Shown: piece by piece, positions 8,063 through 16,691 of the stretch | How the letters are laid out: each line of letters begins with the position of its first letter | How positions within the stretch are numbered: the first letter of the stretch is position 1 | Assembly: GCA_017407365.1 (NCBI GenBank) | Contig: JAFQWR010000090.1 | Span: forward strand, 1-27,526 | Length of the DNA: 27,526 nt | Source: Clostridia bacterium | GTDB taxonomy: Bacteria; Bacillota; Clostridia; Christensenellales; HGM11417 | Direction of reading: 5' to 3' | The notes under the pieces: model-generated | Databases searched by the model: none | The model's input: only the letters and a program-made list of their open reading frames with translations | What the model was told of the DNA's origin: nothing | Translations under genes and position numbers: made by a program

Positions 8063-9412
8063 TTATTTACGCTTTGCAGCAACGATAGCAAGAGCAAGTG
8101 CTGCTACCACGCTTAAGCCTGCAGCTGCGCCACAGCCGGCGGCGGGTTTATCCGTGGGCTCGTCACCGGGCTCGTCACCGGGCTCATCACCGGGCTCGTC
8201 ACCGGGCTCGTCACCGGGCTCGTCGCCGGGCTCTTCGCCGGGTCCAACAACGGGAGGATTGTTCTTCAGCTCGATTGCTGCCTGCAGCTCTGCTACCTTG
8301 GTAACATAGCCTGCAAGTCTGTCGTTCAGCGAGAGGTACAGAGTCTCAGCTACCTCTACATCCGTAGCAAAGGTTTCTGCTTCGGAATCGAGAGCCATGA
8401 TAACGCCATCCATAAATGCGCCAACTGCTGCTTCTGCTGCTTCCAGCTTAGCTGCGGTGCCTTCAGCGAGCTGAGCCTTGAGTGCTAACAGACCTTCGTA
8501 AGCGTCACGTGCTTCTACGATTGCATCAATCTGGGAAGCAGCGGTAACGGGGTTAGCAAGAGCGTTGATTTCATCTTCAACTGCCTTTGCTCTTGCAGCA
8601 TCGTTGGAGCCTACTGCCGAGAAGCCGCTGATATCGCAGTTCATCTTGCAGGAGTACAGACCAACACGGCAAGCGAGGCTTTCAGCGTTGATATCTCTTA
8701 AATAGAAGGTGTTGGAAAGGTGCTCGGTTTCGCCAACGTTCTGATACAGATAGAAGGCACGAACAGAAAGATCGTTGTAGGTTTCGATCTTGGAAACTAC
8801 CTTTAAGGTAACGGCGTTATTCAGAAGCGCGTTTCTCTGACCTCTGATTGCGGGGTTAGCCGTGCCGCTATCCCACCACATATCGTCCCACTCGTTGTTT
8901 TTCCAACCGCCGGGATTCGTGGTAGAAGCATAGTAACGGAAAGCACCGTCTACTCTGCCGTAAAGCTGACCGGACCATGCGCCGTCGGGCTTCTGCTGCA
9001 GCCAGTAGAGCAGGAAGTTGTCTGCATCTACATACCAGGGAACCAGACCGAAGGTGTATTCACCCTGGCTAAGACCTTGGTGAGGCGTGAAGGTAGCTTC
9101 AACGGTGTACTCTTCATCTGCCGCATAAACGGTATCACGCATAGCGTAGTTGTTGGTCCACTGATTGTCGATATCGCCGTAAGCGGCCTCTACCGAGCAG
9201 ATGTTGCCATCTTCACCAAAGGACCAGGTGTCAAGATTAAGAATGTTGTCCGTCTGACCGCCATTGCCGTCATCGGTGTTGCTGATGATCGTCCAGCCAT
9301 AGTGCATAACGCCTTCGGAATCAATCATGTCTGCGCTTGCAAAGGTAGGGATTGCCATTACACAAGCAACGACAAGCGCTACAACTAAAAGCATGCTTTT
9401 GTTGAGTTTCAT
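8063..9412 (-). CDS. Cell-surface protein with one PWYVD beta-sandwich-like domain and a Cys-containing C-terminal anchor
   Basis: A 449-residue exported protein and the last gene of the operon. The signal peptide (residues 1-27) ends at ASA. Residues about 35-268 form a domain shared with the upstream neighbour, marked by FGLVPWYVDADNFLLYW (about 121-137), a pattern reminiscent of concanavalin-like lectin or DUF1080 folds. Residues about 270-385 are Ala/Glu-rich and probably a helical bundle that serves as a stalk. A GDEP tandem linker follows, then AAGCG with Cys427, a hydrophobic helix and a final KRK. The tail is laid out like the Cys-containing sorting tails of other bacteria (MYXO-CTERM style), but I cannot name its family. 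The likely role is glycan binding at the cell surface. AAGGAG precedes the ATG, and the gap to the gene before it is 12 bases. Confidence 0.85.
   Translation of the reverse strand: MKLNKSMLLVVALVVACVMAIPTFASADMIDSEGVMHYGWTIISNTDDGNGGQTDNILNLDTWSFGEDGNICSVEAAYGDIDNQWTNNYAMRDTVYAADEEYTVEATFTPHQGLSQGEYTFGLVPWYVDADNFLLYWLQQKPDGAWSGQLYGRVDGAFRYYASTTNPGGWKNNEWDDMWWDSGTANPAIRGQRNALLNNAVTLKVVSKIETYNDLSVRAFYLYQNVGETEHLSNTFYLRDINAESLACRVGLYSCKMNCDISGFSAVGSNDAARAKAVEDEINALANPVTAASQIDAIVEARDAYEGLLALKAQLAEGTAAKLEAAEAAVGAFMDGVIMALDSEAETFATDVEVAETLYLSLNDRLAGYVTKVAELQAAIELKNNPPVVGPGEEPGDEPGDEPGDEPGDEPGDEPGDEPTDKPAAGCGAAAGLSVVAALALAIVAAKRK
8156..8239 (-). repeat. Seven 12-bp tandem repeats coding for the Pro-Gly-Asp-Glu linker
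   Basis: The unit on the + strand is GGGCTCGTCACC with few changes. It is in frame and encodes the flexible acidic linker before the C-terminal anchor. The copies are nearly identical at DNA level, so copy number may vary between strains. Confidence 0.9.
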
Positions 9413-9424
9413 TTTCTTTCTCCT

Positions 9425-12400
9425 TTATTTTTTATTTTTTTTCTTAATAATTACCGCAACAGCCGCACCTGCAACAAGCACTGCAACGATTGCAATGATA
9501 ATGCCTGCTGCGCTGCCGCTATTGCCGTCATCCTTGCCGGGCTTATCACCGGGGTTTTCGCCGGGGTTTTCACCGGGCTCTACACCGGGATTTTCGCCGG
9601 GATTTTCGCCGGGGTTTTCTCCGGGCTCGTCAGCGCCTGCATCAGAGCTCTTTACACCGTCAAACTCATCCGTGTAGCCTGCATCCGTGTAGGTGCCAAG
9701 CTCTAAGCTCTCCTCTACAAAGTTCGTTGCTTCGGAGGGATCGTTGGGCGTGGTGAGTACAACCTCTTCGCCATCGGGCGTAACCGCATATTGGGAAACC
9801 TCAATGGCATCGTTCAGCGCGTAAATACCGGAATAAACCGTTTTACCCGCCGTAGAGGGCAAGCCTGCCGCAACGTCGTAGGTGAGTTTACCGATTGAGC
9901 CGTCTACGGCGCAGGTAAATCTGTTGCCTTTTTTCGTAACCGTAATTGTATGGAATTGATCCAATTGAGAAAGCTGTGTTCTGGTGAGCCCGCCTGCACT
10001 TTCGATGGGATCGTCACCCTCGGGGAACCAGCCGCCGTGATTGTAGCGGGTGGGCAGGTATTCGCCGTTGATAAGACCGGTGAGCGTGGTTCTGGGTACT
10101 GCGCTATCCGCTCTCCATCTGTCCATATAGAAGATCAGGTAGTTTTCCTGATCGACGTACCATAATACAAGACCGACTCTATCCTCTGCACGGGATTCTG
10201 CCGTGACACGCATGGTTGCGGTGATGGTGTAATCCGCATTGGGATTTTCACGCAGGGCCCAGCTCTTGTCATCGTCAAGGTTAGAGGGCGTCATATCCTC
10301 GGTATAGGTAGCATCGGAAATCAGCCAGCCGTCGGAGTTGATGGACCACTGATTGTTTTTGATACCGGAGGTCATCCAATCGCCAACCGTCACCTTGGTA
10401 TACTTCTTGTAGCCATCGGTGGTCAGGCTGTTAATGGTGGCATTCATATTGTAGGCGTATACGCCGTAATCCACCGTAACCTCGTTGATATCGGCAATTT
10501 CCAGACCGTATACAAGCGTGCCGTTTACCTCAACACCCACGTTCAGACCTATTTTTTTAACGGTCAGCGTAAAGGTTTCCTCTAAGGTAACGCCCGAAAG
10601 CTTCGATTCTTTCAGCGTATAGGTGACACCTCTGCCCTCAAAATCGTCCTCATCGGTGAAGGTGGAGGCATAAATGCGGGCGTATAAGCCGTCTGCCTTC
10701 CATGCAATGCCCGCACGCACGAAGTTGCTTTCATCCAGAATGTAGGGAGCAAGCAGAAGCTCGGAAAAGCCCTCGCCAAGCTCAGCCGTAACGTTCGCCG
10801 ATACGGTTACGTTATTTTCGGAAATATCGCTTGCGCCCAGAAGATAGGAGCGTTTGCCAAGCGCATTGCCCTCTTCCTTAGCGGAAAGGGTGATGGCGCC
10901 GTTCTGCTCAAAGCTCCATGCGTCCAGCGCCTTACCTGCGTTCTTCCAGATATTGCCGTCCTGACCGAGCATGGAAACCTCATCGTATGCACCGTAGATG
11001 CTCTTGCACGAGATAGCGCTTGCGCTGAAGTTTACGTTGTAGCCCTCGTAGCCGTAGTATGCATTCTGATCGGTGCCCACGATTCTCTTGGAGATGACGG
11101 GCTCTGCGCCGCCGTCAAGGTAAACGTAGAAGCCAATCGATTTTTTCTGAACGGTGAGCGTATGCTCTGCCATGGGGTCGAAGGTATCGGGCAGGGCGTA
11201 TACGGTGGTGCCCACCTTTAAGTTGCTGTTTTCTACCCAGCCGTAAAGAACGACCTCGTATTTTACAGTAGAAAAGCCCTTTCTGCCCTCCTCGGTGCGA
11301 CGGATGGTTGCACTGATAAAGCTCTGGTCATCTACGTACCAAGGCATAATGCCGTAGCCGAACACGTATTTCTTGCCCGTATATTCCTCGATTCCCTCCG
11401 CCTTAAAGGTTGCGCTTACCTCGTAGTTCTGAGGAACACCCTCTGCGGTAGCCGCAAGCTCGTTTACGGTGAAGCCGCGGTTGGTGTTGTAGGAGCCAAG
11501 GTTAGAGCCGGAAACGGTAAACTCGGAGGTGCCCTCCTCGTTTTTAGCCGCCTTTACGGCAACACCGCCGTTGGCGTCAAACTGCCAGGTATCCACACCG
11601 TTCAGCACACGGTAGGTGTAGCCCTGCTTTTCCGTCCAGTCACGTGCCATAATGGGCTTTTTGTTGGTTGCATAGCCATCGGTCACGGTTGCGGAGGTGA
11701 AGGTAGCCTTTACATCCTGACCCATAAAGCCAACGGCGTTGTTTTTAACGATTCTGTTGTTGTAATACGCCTGTGCGTAGCCAATCTGCACGCCGTTGTA
11801 GTAAACGGTGTATTGCAGGAAGTTGCCCGCAGAGCTGCTGTTTTCTACCGTTACCTTAACGGTATGCCCCTCTGCGCTCAGGGGATTTCTTTTTGCGGTG
11901 ACAACATTTACGTTATCAGAGCCGAAAACGGTGTTTTCCTGCTGGGTGGTCAAGCTGTTGAACTTTGCTTCGCCGCCCAATCTGCCGCTGACGATGATTT
12001 CCTGCAAGCCGTAGCCGTCTGCACGCTCGGCGTCGGTGGTTTTGTACTGATCCGAATACGAGAATTTCAGCTGCACAAAGACGAAGTTTTCGTTGTCGAT
12101 GTACCAGGGAATGACACCGATCATGGGGTTTTCGACGCTGTTCAGCTGATTGATAACGAAGGAAGCCTCCATCTCGTATGCGCCGTAGGCAACGCCTGCC
12201 TCGCTCAGATAGGTGGCACCCTCCATTGCGTAGGCGCAGCCGTAGGTATCAGCGGTGACACCCTGTGCGGTAACCGCCCATGTGCCGGGATTGCTTTCTA
12301 CCTCTGCCTCGTTGTGGAACCATTGATCTGCCTGTGTAGCGGAAAGGATATCCACCGTCTGAGGGGAAACAAGGTCTGCCGAAGCCGCAGGTACAGCCAC

Positions 12401-12475
12401 AAGCGCACTGCACATAAGTGCAATAACGGCAAGCAGGCTGATCAGCGTTTTGCGAATCTTACTTGCGTTTTTCAT
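9425..12475 (-). CDS. Large surface protein with four PWYVD-type repeat domains and a C-terminal membrane anchor
   Basis: A 1016-residue exported protein. The signal peptide (residues 1-33) ends at ASA before Asp34. Four related domains of about 200-230 residues follow, each with the marker pattern PWYxDxxNF or a variant: IPWYIDNENF (122-131), MPWYVDDQSF (377-386), APYILDESNF (576-585) and LWYVDQENY (771-779). Each domain starts near a W-F/S-x(2)-G motif and ends with an aromatic GxYxxN/D segment, as in LamG- or DUF1080-like beta sandwiches. Then come a PGEN-type linker, a membrane helix and KKKNKK. No catalytic motif is recognisable. The likely role is multivalent binding of an extracellular glycan for the ABC importer of the same operon; this is inferred from context. 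The start has a GGAG site, and gaps to the adjacent genes are 14 and 12 bases. Confidence 0.85.
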   Translation of the reverse strand: MKNASKIRKTLISLLAVIALMCSALVAVPAASADLVSPQTVDILSATQADQWFHNEAEVESNPGTWAVTAQGVTADTYGCAYAMEGATYLSEAGVAYGAYEMEASFVINQLNSVENPMIGVIPWYIDNENFVFVQLKFSYSDQYKTTDAERADGYGLQEIIVSGRLGGEAKFNSLTTQQENTVFGSDNVNVVTAKRNPLSAEGHTVKVTVENSSSAGNFLQYTVYYNGVQIGYAQAYYNNRIVKNNAVGFMGQDVKATFTSATVTDGYATNKKPIMARDWTEKQGYTYRVLNGVDTWQFDANGGVAVKAAKNEEGTSEFTVSGSNLGSYNTNRGFTVNELAATAEGVPQNYEVSATFKAEGIEEYTGKKYVFGYGIMPWYVDDQSFISATIRRTEEGRKGFSTVKYEVVLYGWVENSNLKVGTTVYALPDTFDPMAEHTLTVQKKSIGFYVYLDGGAEPVISKRIVGTDQNAYYGYEGYNVNFSASAISCKSIYGAYDEVSMLGQDGNIWKNAGKALDAWSFEQNGAITLSAKEEGNALGKRSYLLGASDISENNVTVSANVTAELGEGFSELLLAPYILDESNFVRAGIAWKADGLYARIYASTFTDEDDFEGRGVTYTLKESKLSGVTLEETFTLTVKKIGLNVGVEVNGTLVYGLEIADINEVTVDYGVYAYNMNATINSLTTDGYKKYTKVTVGDWMTSGIKNNQWSINSDGWLISDATYTEDMTPSNLDDDKSWALRENPNADYTITATMRVTAESRAEDRVGLVLWYVDQENYLIFYMDRWRADSAVPRTTLTGLINGEYLPTRYNHGGWFPEGDDPIESAGGLTRTQLSQLDQFHTITVTKKGNRFTCAVDGSIGKLTYDVAAGLPSTAGKTVYSGIYALNDAIEVSQYAVTPDGEEVVLTTPNDPSEATNFVEESLELGTYTDAGYTDEFDGVKSSDAGADEPGENPGENPGENPGVEPGENPGENPGDKPGKDDGNSGSAAGIIIAIVAVLVAGAAVAVIIKKKNKK
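9537..9632 (-). repeat. Eight 12-bp tandem repeats coding for the Pro-Gly-Glu-Asn linker
   Basis: The + strand unit is CCGGGGTTTTCG with variants. It is in frame and encodes the wall-spanning linker of the 1016-aa surface protein. Confidence 0.9.
9764..12343 (-). repeat. Four diverged domain-length repeats within the large surface protein
   Basis: Protein-level tandem repeats covering about residues 45-904, recognised by the recurring PWYxDxxNF core, flanking V-x-A-x-F strands before it and a GxYxxN/D strand near each domain end. Boundaries are approximate. The third copy lacks the Trp and the fourth lacks the Pro of the motif. Confidence 0.7.
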
Positions 12476-12489
12476 AGCCTTCTCCTCTT

Positions 12490-14898
12490 TTATCTGATTT
12501 TATCAGCAATCGTATTGGTATATACGGGATGCTCGTAGCCGCCTGCGCCAACCTCATTCAGCTTTGCGCGAAGCGTTTCGATGGGAGTGCTTGCAAAATC
12601 CATAACGTCTGCCGCACCGAAGTTGGTATACATCTTTGCAATGGGCTCGATGTTTGCAACCGAGCTCCAGCCAACCCATGCACCGTCGGATGCAGAGCTG
12701 AAGGTAAAGCCCGAGGTGGTGGACGCCTCTGCCACAAGGCTCTTATACTTATAGCCAAGTGCGCCGTCCCAGTTCATGATGGACTTGGTGTTCTGCTGAA
12801 TGAATTCCGCCTGCTTTAAGTATGCCTTGTTGCCCGTTAAGATATATGCGCGGAACAGCTCGTAATAGTAGTATGCAGCGTAGTTATCTGCGCCCGTGGT
12901 GTCAATACAGATGAAGCTCATGCCGTCGTTGTAGCCGTATTCACAGGGGTAAGCCGCCTTCAACGAGGAATCGCGTACGGGGTAGCTGTATACCTGCACG
13001 GTAGACATCGTAAATGCAATTGCCTCTTCCAGGCAGGTGAGCCAGCGCTGCTCGCCCGTAAGCGTGTAGAGCGCATCGTAGCAGTAGGTTGCATAAATAC
13101 CCGATTCCTTATCCACACGGTTGGGGTTGTCACAGGTACCGCCCGTGTAAACCTCGGTGGGATAGATGTTGGCATACACAAATTCGCCTGCCTTAACAGC
13201 AGCATTCTTATATCTTTCGTCACCCGTGAATTCGTACATTCTTGCAAGGAAGCGAACGGGAAGGTTGGTGTTAAGCTTGCTGGTGGACTGGCAGATATTG
13301 CCGCTCGGCTCCTCGATGCCGTTATCCCAATTGCGGAAGGGCTCGCCATCGTAGTTGTAGCAACGGTACCAGCTGCCGTCGCTGTTCTGACCGTTTACAA
13401 GGAAATCGGCAAACAGCTCGATTGCTTCCCACCATTCGGGGCGCTCGATGCCGTGCGCAGACGCGATGCGGTATGCGTCAAACACACCCTCCATGGCGTC
13501 AACCGCCATTCTGAGGAAGCAGGGATAGCTTCTGAAGCCATCCGACCAGGTATCGTACCAGATGTGAGGAATGCCGGAAACCTCCATAAATTCTGCATCG
13601 TTCACCCAGAAGTCGATTACGTTGACGCCGTTTTGCAGGCTCTTGTAATCGTTGTTCTGTAAGCCGTAGAGCATCATATTGTACGCCGCGGGCAGCTGCT
13701 GACCGATGAAGCCTGCCTGATAGGTGAGCGGGCCGAATTCGCCGTCCTCAATGGTAATACGCCAGGGCAAGCCGTATGCGTTATATCTTTTACCTGTGAG
13801 CGCATTGTACTGCGATGTTTCGTGCAGGAATACCTTATAATCCTCTAATACCACCTTGTAGACCTCGTCGATATCGGTGTTTACGATACGCTGATTCTGC
13901 AGGGTGAAGTGTGCGTTATAGGCGGCAACCTTTGCCTGACCGTGCGTGGGAGTGGAGTCGATGCGTACACTCATATGCAGAGCGTGCGAGGTGCCTGCAT
14001 CGATGGAATGGAACTTACGCGCCAGATCTCTGCTGGGGAATTCTACCGAGATGGAGGAAGCCGCAGAGGTGGAATTGCTGAGCGAAAGGCTTGCGTAGTT
14101 GTTGTCCTCGTAGTGAATCACGGGCTGATAGCGCGAAAGCGAAAGGGTTGCACCGCTCGCACGGTTGCGCATCATAATCATGGGGATGCCGAGATTCGTT
14201 TCTCTGTATACAAGCGTCTGATTGCCAAGCGAAGCAAAATGATAGTTGGGAACGAACCAATCAAAGTTTGCGTTGCCATTGGAATAAACGGTGTATGCGC
14301 TTTCAAAGCCTTTATCTGCCTGAATCCCCTCAATAACGGTGGTCTGCTTTGCTACGTTGAACACGCCCTCCTCGCCTTCCTGGGGGAAGTAGTAGCAGTC
14401 CATCACCGAAAGCTTACTGCCTTTATCGGAACTTACGGTAGCCGTAGCCTTAAAGCCGTAGGCGGTCTGTTCTACGCTCTGATACTTTGCCGCAATTGCC
14501 TTGGTCTGACCGCGGACGTAAACCTCTACGGGCAGATCGTTTTTGAAGACCTCCTTGCCACCCTCCAAAAAGGATACGGAATAACCCGCACCGCTTTGCA
14601 CAAAGCGAAGGGTTGCGCTTCCGCTTACCATTTCGTTGGTTTTTAAGCTACCTGCCTTTGCGGCGGGAAGCTCGGCCTCGTTGACCGTTTTATCGGGAAG
14701 CGGCAATGCCTCGAAGCTTCTGTCCACACGGTAATCGGTAACGCTTACGGGCGGCTCGTTGGGCTCGGTGCCGGGATCGGTACCGGGATCGGTACCGGGA
14801 TCTTTACCGGGGTCCTTCGGATCATTGCAGCACACCATGCTGATTACAATCACACAGCACAGTATCACCGCAAGAACGATTGCTAATACCTTTTTCAT
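12490..14898 (-). CDS. Exported alpha/alpha-toroid (six-hairpin glycosidase-like) protein of unrecognised family
   Basis: An 802-residue exported protein. The N-terminus is KK followed by a hydrophobic stretch ending in SMVCC (Cys23/Cys24). It looks like a lipoprotein signal, but the residue before the Cys is Val rather than Ala, Gly or Ser, so lipidation is uncertain. A DPGT linker (residues about 26-47) leads to a beta-rich domain (about 55-340). The C-terminal half (about 345-780) has repeated helix-pair patterns with NSDGSWYRCYNYDG, LARMYEFTGDERY, YCYDALYTLTGEQRW and YYYYELFRAYILTGNKAY, typical of alpha/alpha toroids of glycoside hydrolases and polysaccharide lyases. Conserved-looking acids (Asp449, Asp453, Asp507, Asp517) could be catalytic. 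I cannot place it in a numbered family. Between the permease and the surface proteins, it is the best candidate for the extracellular depolymerase. AGGAGG precedes the ATG. Confidence 0.75.
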   Translation of the reverse strand: MKKVLAIVLAVILCCVIVISMVCCNDPKDPGKDPGTDPGTDPGTEPNEPPVSVTDYRVDRSFEALPLPDKTVNEAELPAAKAGSLKTNEMVSGSATLRFVQSGAGYSVSFLEGGKEVFKNDLPVEVYVRGQTKAIAAKYQSVEQTAYGFKATATVSSDKGSKLSVMDCYYFPQEGEEGVFNVAKQTTVIEGIQADKGFESAYTVYSNGNANFDWFVPNYHFASLGNQTLVYRETNLGIPMIMMRNRASGATLSLSRYQPVIHYEDNNYASLSLSNSTSAASSISVEFPSRDLARKFHSIDAGTSHALHMSVRIDSTPTHGQAKVAAYNAHFTLQNQRIVNTDIDEVYKVVLEDYKVFLHETSQYNALTGKRYNAYGLPWRITIEDGEFGPLTYQAGFIGQQLPAAYNMMLYGLQNNDYKSLQNGVNVIDFWVNDAEFMEVSGIPHIWYDTWSDGFRSYPCFLRMAVDAMEGVFDAYRIASAHGIERPEWWEAIELFADFLVNGQNSDGSWYRCYNYDGEPFRNWDNGIEEPSGNICQSTSKLNTNLPVRFLARMYEFTGDERYKNAAVKAGEFVYANIYPTEVYTGGTCDNPNRVDKESGIYATYCYDALYTLTGEQRWLTCLEEAIAFTMSTVQVYSYPVRDSSLKAAYPCEYGYNDGMSFICIDTTGADNYAAYYYYELFRAYILTGNKAYLKQAEFIQQNTKSIMNWDGALGYKYKSLVAEASTTSGFTFSSASDGAWVGWSSVANIEPIAKMYTNFGAADVMDFASTPIETLRAKLNEVGAGGYEHPVYTNTIADKIR
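14761..14808 (-). repeat. Four 12-bp tandem repeats coding for the Pro-Gly-Thr-Asp linker
   Basis: The + strand unit is GGGATCGGTACC or a close variant. It is in frame just after the signal region of the toroid protein and tethers the enzyme to the membrane side. Confidence 0.85.
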
Positions 14899-14910
14899 AA
14901 TAATCCTCCT

Positions 14911-15750
14911 TTATTTCAACCCCGACATGCTGATGCCCTCTAACAGGTACTTCTGACAAAGCAGGAAAAGCACACAGGTAGGAATCATGGCAACCACACA
15001 CGCCGCGAGCAGCTTCTGAGTTTCTACCGCATACGCCGAATTCATCTGATTGATGGCGAGCTGAACGGTAAAGAGCTTTTCGTTGTTGCCCAGATAGAGC
15101 AACGGAGTGAGGTAATCGTTGTAGTGCGTGATGAAGTTGAGCAAAATCTGCGTAATGATGGCAGGCTTCATCAGGGGGAAGATGATGGTGATGAAGATGC
15201 CGCCACGGCTCATTCCGTCTAAAATAGCCGCTTCCTCGTAATCCGCAGGTAGCGTTTTTAAGAAGTTGAGGAAGAAGAACATCATCACCGTGGAGCCGCA
15301 CATCGCGGGGATCATCACGGGTAAGGGCGTGCCAACCCATTTGTAGAAGTTGGCAAACATAACGTACGAGGGAATCATAATGATGATGTTGGGAATTACC
15401 ATCGTAGACATCATCAGGGCAAACAGAATTCTGCTTCCGGGGAACTTCATTCTTGCAAAGCCGTACGCCGCCAGTGCGCTCATAAACACGCCCACCAGAA
15501 CGGGGGGAATGATGAACATAAAGGTGTTGAGGAAGGAGCGGAGCATAACCGTTTCCTCAAAAACCGCCTTGTAGTTTTCAAACGTCCAATGCGTGGGGAA
15601 GAAATCCTTCAGATTGATCTCCTGCGCATTTTTGAAGGAGCTGCTGATGACGTATGCAAAGGGAAGAAGAATCATCAGCGAAAGCAAAATCAAAAAGAAA
15701 TATTTCAGTACCTGTCCTGCAATTCTTGCAATAGTATCAAGCTTATTCAC
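14911..15750 (-). CDS. Carbohydrate ABC transporter permease (MalG/UgpE-type)
   Basis: A 279-residue inner-membrane permease of the CUT1 carbohydrate importer class. It has six predicted membrane segments and the EAA loop YEEAAILDGMSRGGIFITIIFPLMKP that docks the ATPase. The length fits MalG-type subunits. The start is a GTG at 15750 with AAAGGAGGG upstream. It lies 15 bases after the partner permease gene and 12 bases before the toroid gene, so it is cotranscribed. It should pair with the other permease to import oligosaccharides delivered by the lipoprotein encoded two genes upstream. No ATPase gene lies in the operon. Confidence 0.95.
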   Translation of the reverse strand: MNKLDTIARIAGQVLKYFFLILLSLMILLPFAYVISSSFKNAQEINLKDFFPTHWTFENYKAVFEETVMLRSFLNTFMFIIPPVLVGVFMSALAAYGFARMKFPGSRILFALMMSTMVIPNIIIMIPSYVMFANFYKWVGTPLPVMIPAMCGSTVMMFFFLNFLKTLPADYEEAAILDGMSRGGIFITIIFPLMKPAIITQILLNFITHYNDYLTPLLYLGNNEKLFTVQLAINQMNSAYAVETQKLLAACVVAMIPTCVLFLLCQKYLLEGISMSGLK

Positions 15751-15765
15751 GGTTTTCTCCCTCCT

Positions 15766-16677
15766 TTACGACTCGTAATGAACCCATTTATTGGAAATGA
15801 CGAAGTTGATTGCCGTGACGATTGCTATGATGACGCCAAGCAAAATAGCAAGCGCAGACGAGTAGCCGTAGAATGCACCGTAGCTTCCGCCCGCATAGTT
15901 ATAGATCAACAGCACGGGCATCATGGTGTTAGCCGGACTGCCGTTGGTCATAACCTGATAGATGGCAAAGCCCTGCAACGAGCCGATGATACCGGTTGTG
16001 AGAATGTAGAAGGATACGGGAGATACCGAGGGAAGCGTGATATACAAAAAGCTCTGCAATGCATTTGCGCCGTCTATCTCCGCCGCCTCGTAGTGCGAGC
16101 GAGGTACGCTTTTGATGGTTGCCACGTAAAGCAGCATATTGGTGCCAAGACCGAACAGCACACTCTGGAAGATGAGCGAGAATACTGCGTGGTCGTAATC
16201 TAACCAGTTGATTCTATCAAAGCCCAACGCCATGAAGATGGTGTTCATAAAGCCGTACTGATAGTCGTAAATTCTCTTCCACATAACGCCGACCGCTACT
16301 GCCGAGCAGATGGTGGGCAAAAAGATAATCATACGGAAGATGTTGGTGCATTTCACCTTGCCAACAAGGATATTGGCAAGAATCAGCGAAAACGCCATCG
16401 AAAACAGCACGCCCAGGCTCATCACGAAGGCATTGCCTACCGAGGGCCAGAACTGTGTTTCCGCCTCAGAAAAGGCACGGATAAAATTTCCCATGCCAAT
16501 AAACTGCGGCGCATTGAACAGATCGTAGGTTGTCAGCGAAAGATACAGTGCGTAGCAAAGGGGTGCCGCCAGAAACAGCAGCAGACCAATTGTTAAGGGA
16601 GCCACACAGATATAGCCCCAGATCATCTCGGAAACGCGACTGCGCGTCATCTTTTTGGAAGCCGATTTTTCACTCAT
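15766..16677 (-). CDS. Sugar ABC transporter permease (MalF/UgpA/LacF-type)
   Basis: A 303-residue CUT1 permease. The N-terminal tail is cytoplasmic and basic (KSASKKMTRSR), and six membrane segments follow. The EAA motif is YEAAEIDGANALQSFLYITLP at about residues 212-232. It forms the heterodimeric channel with the downstream MalG-type subunit. An AGGGAGG site precedes the ATG at 16677, and the gap to the solute-binding protein gene is 14 bases. Confidence 0.95.
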   Translation of the reverse strand: MSEKSASKKMTRSRVSEMIWGYICVAPLTIGLLLFLAAPLCYALYLSLTTYDLFNAPQFIGMGNFIRAFSEAETQFWPSVGNAFVMSLGVLFSMAFSLILANILVGKVKCTNIFRMIIFLPTICSAVAVGVMWKRIYDYQYGFMNTIFMALGFDRINWLDYDHAVFSLIFQSVLFGLGTNMLLYVATIKSVPRSHYEAAEIDGANALQSFLYITLPSVSPVSFYILTTGIIGSLQGFAIYQVMTNGSPANTMMPVLLIYNYAGGSYGAFYGYSSALAILLGVIIAIVTAINFVISNKWVHYES

Positions 16678-16691
16678 ATATGCGCCCTCCC

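Noticed and set aside
8156..8239. Regular short direct repeats, first considered as a CRISPR array or a minisatellite of another kind
   Set aside because: The unit is 12 bases with no spacers and stays in frame, encoding a PGDE linker in a supported protein.
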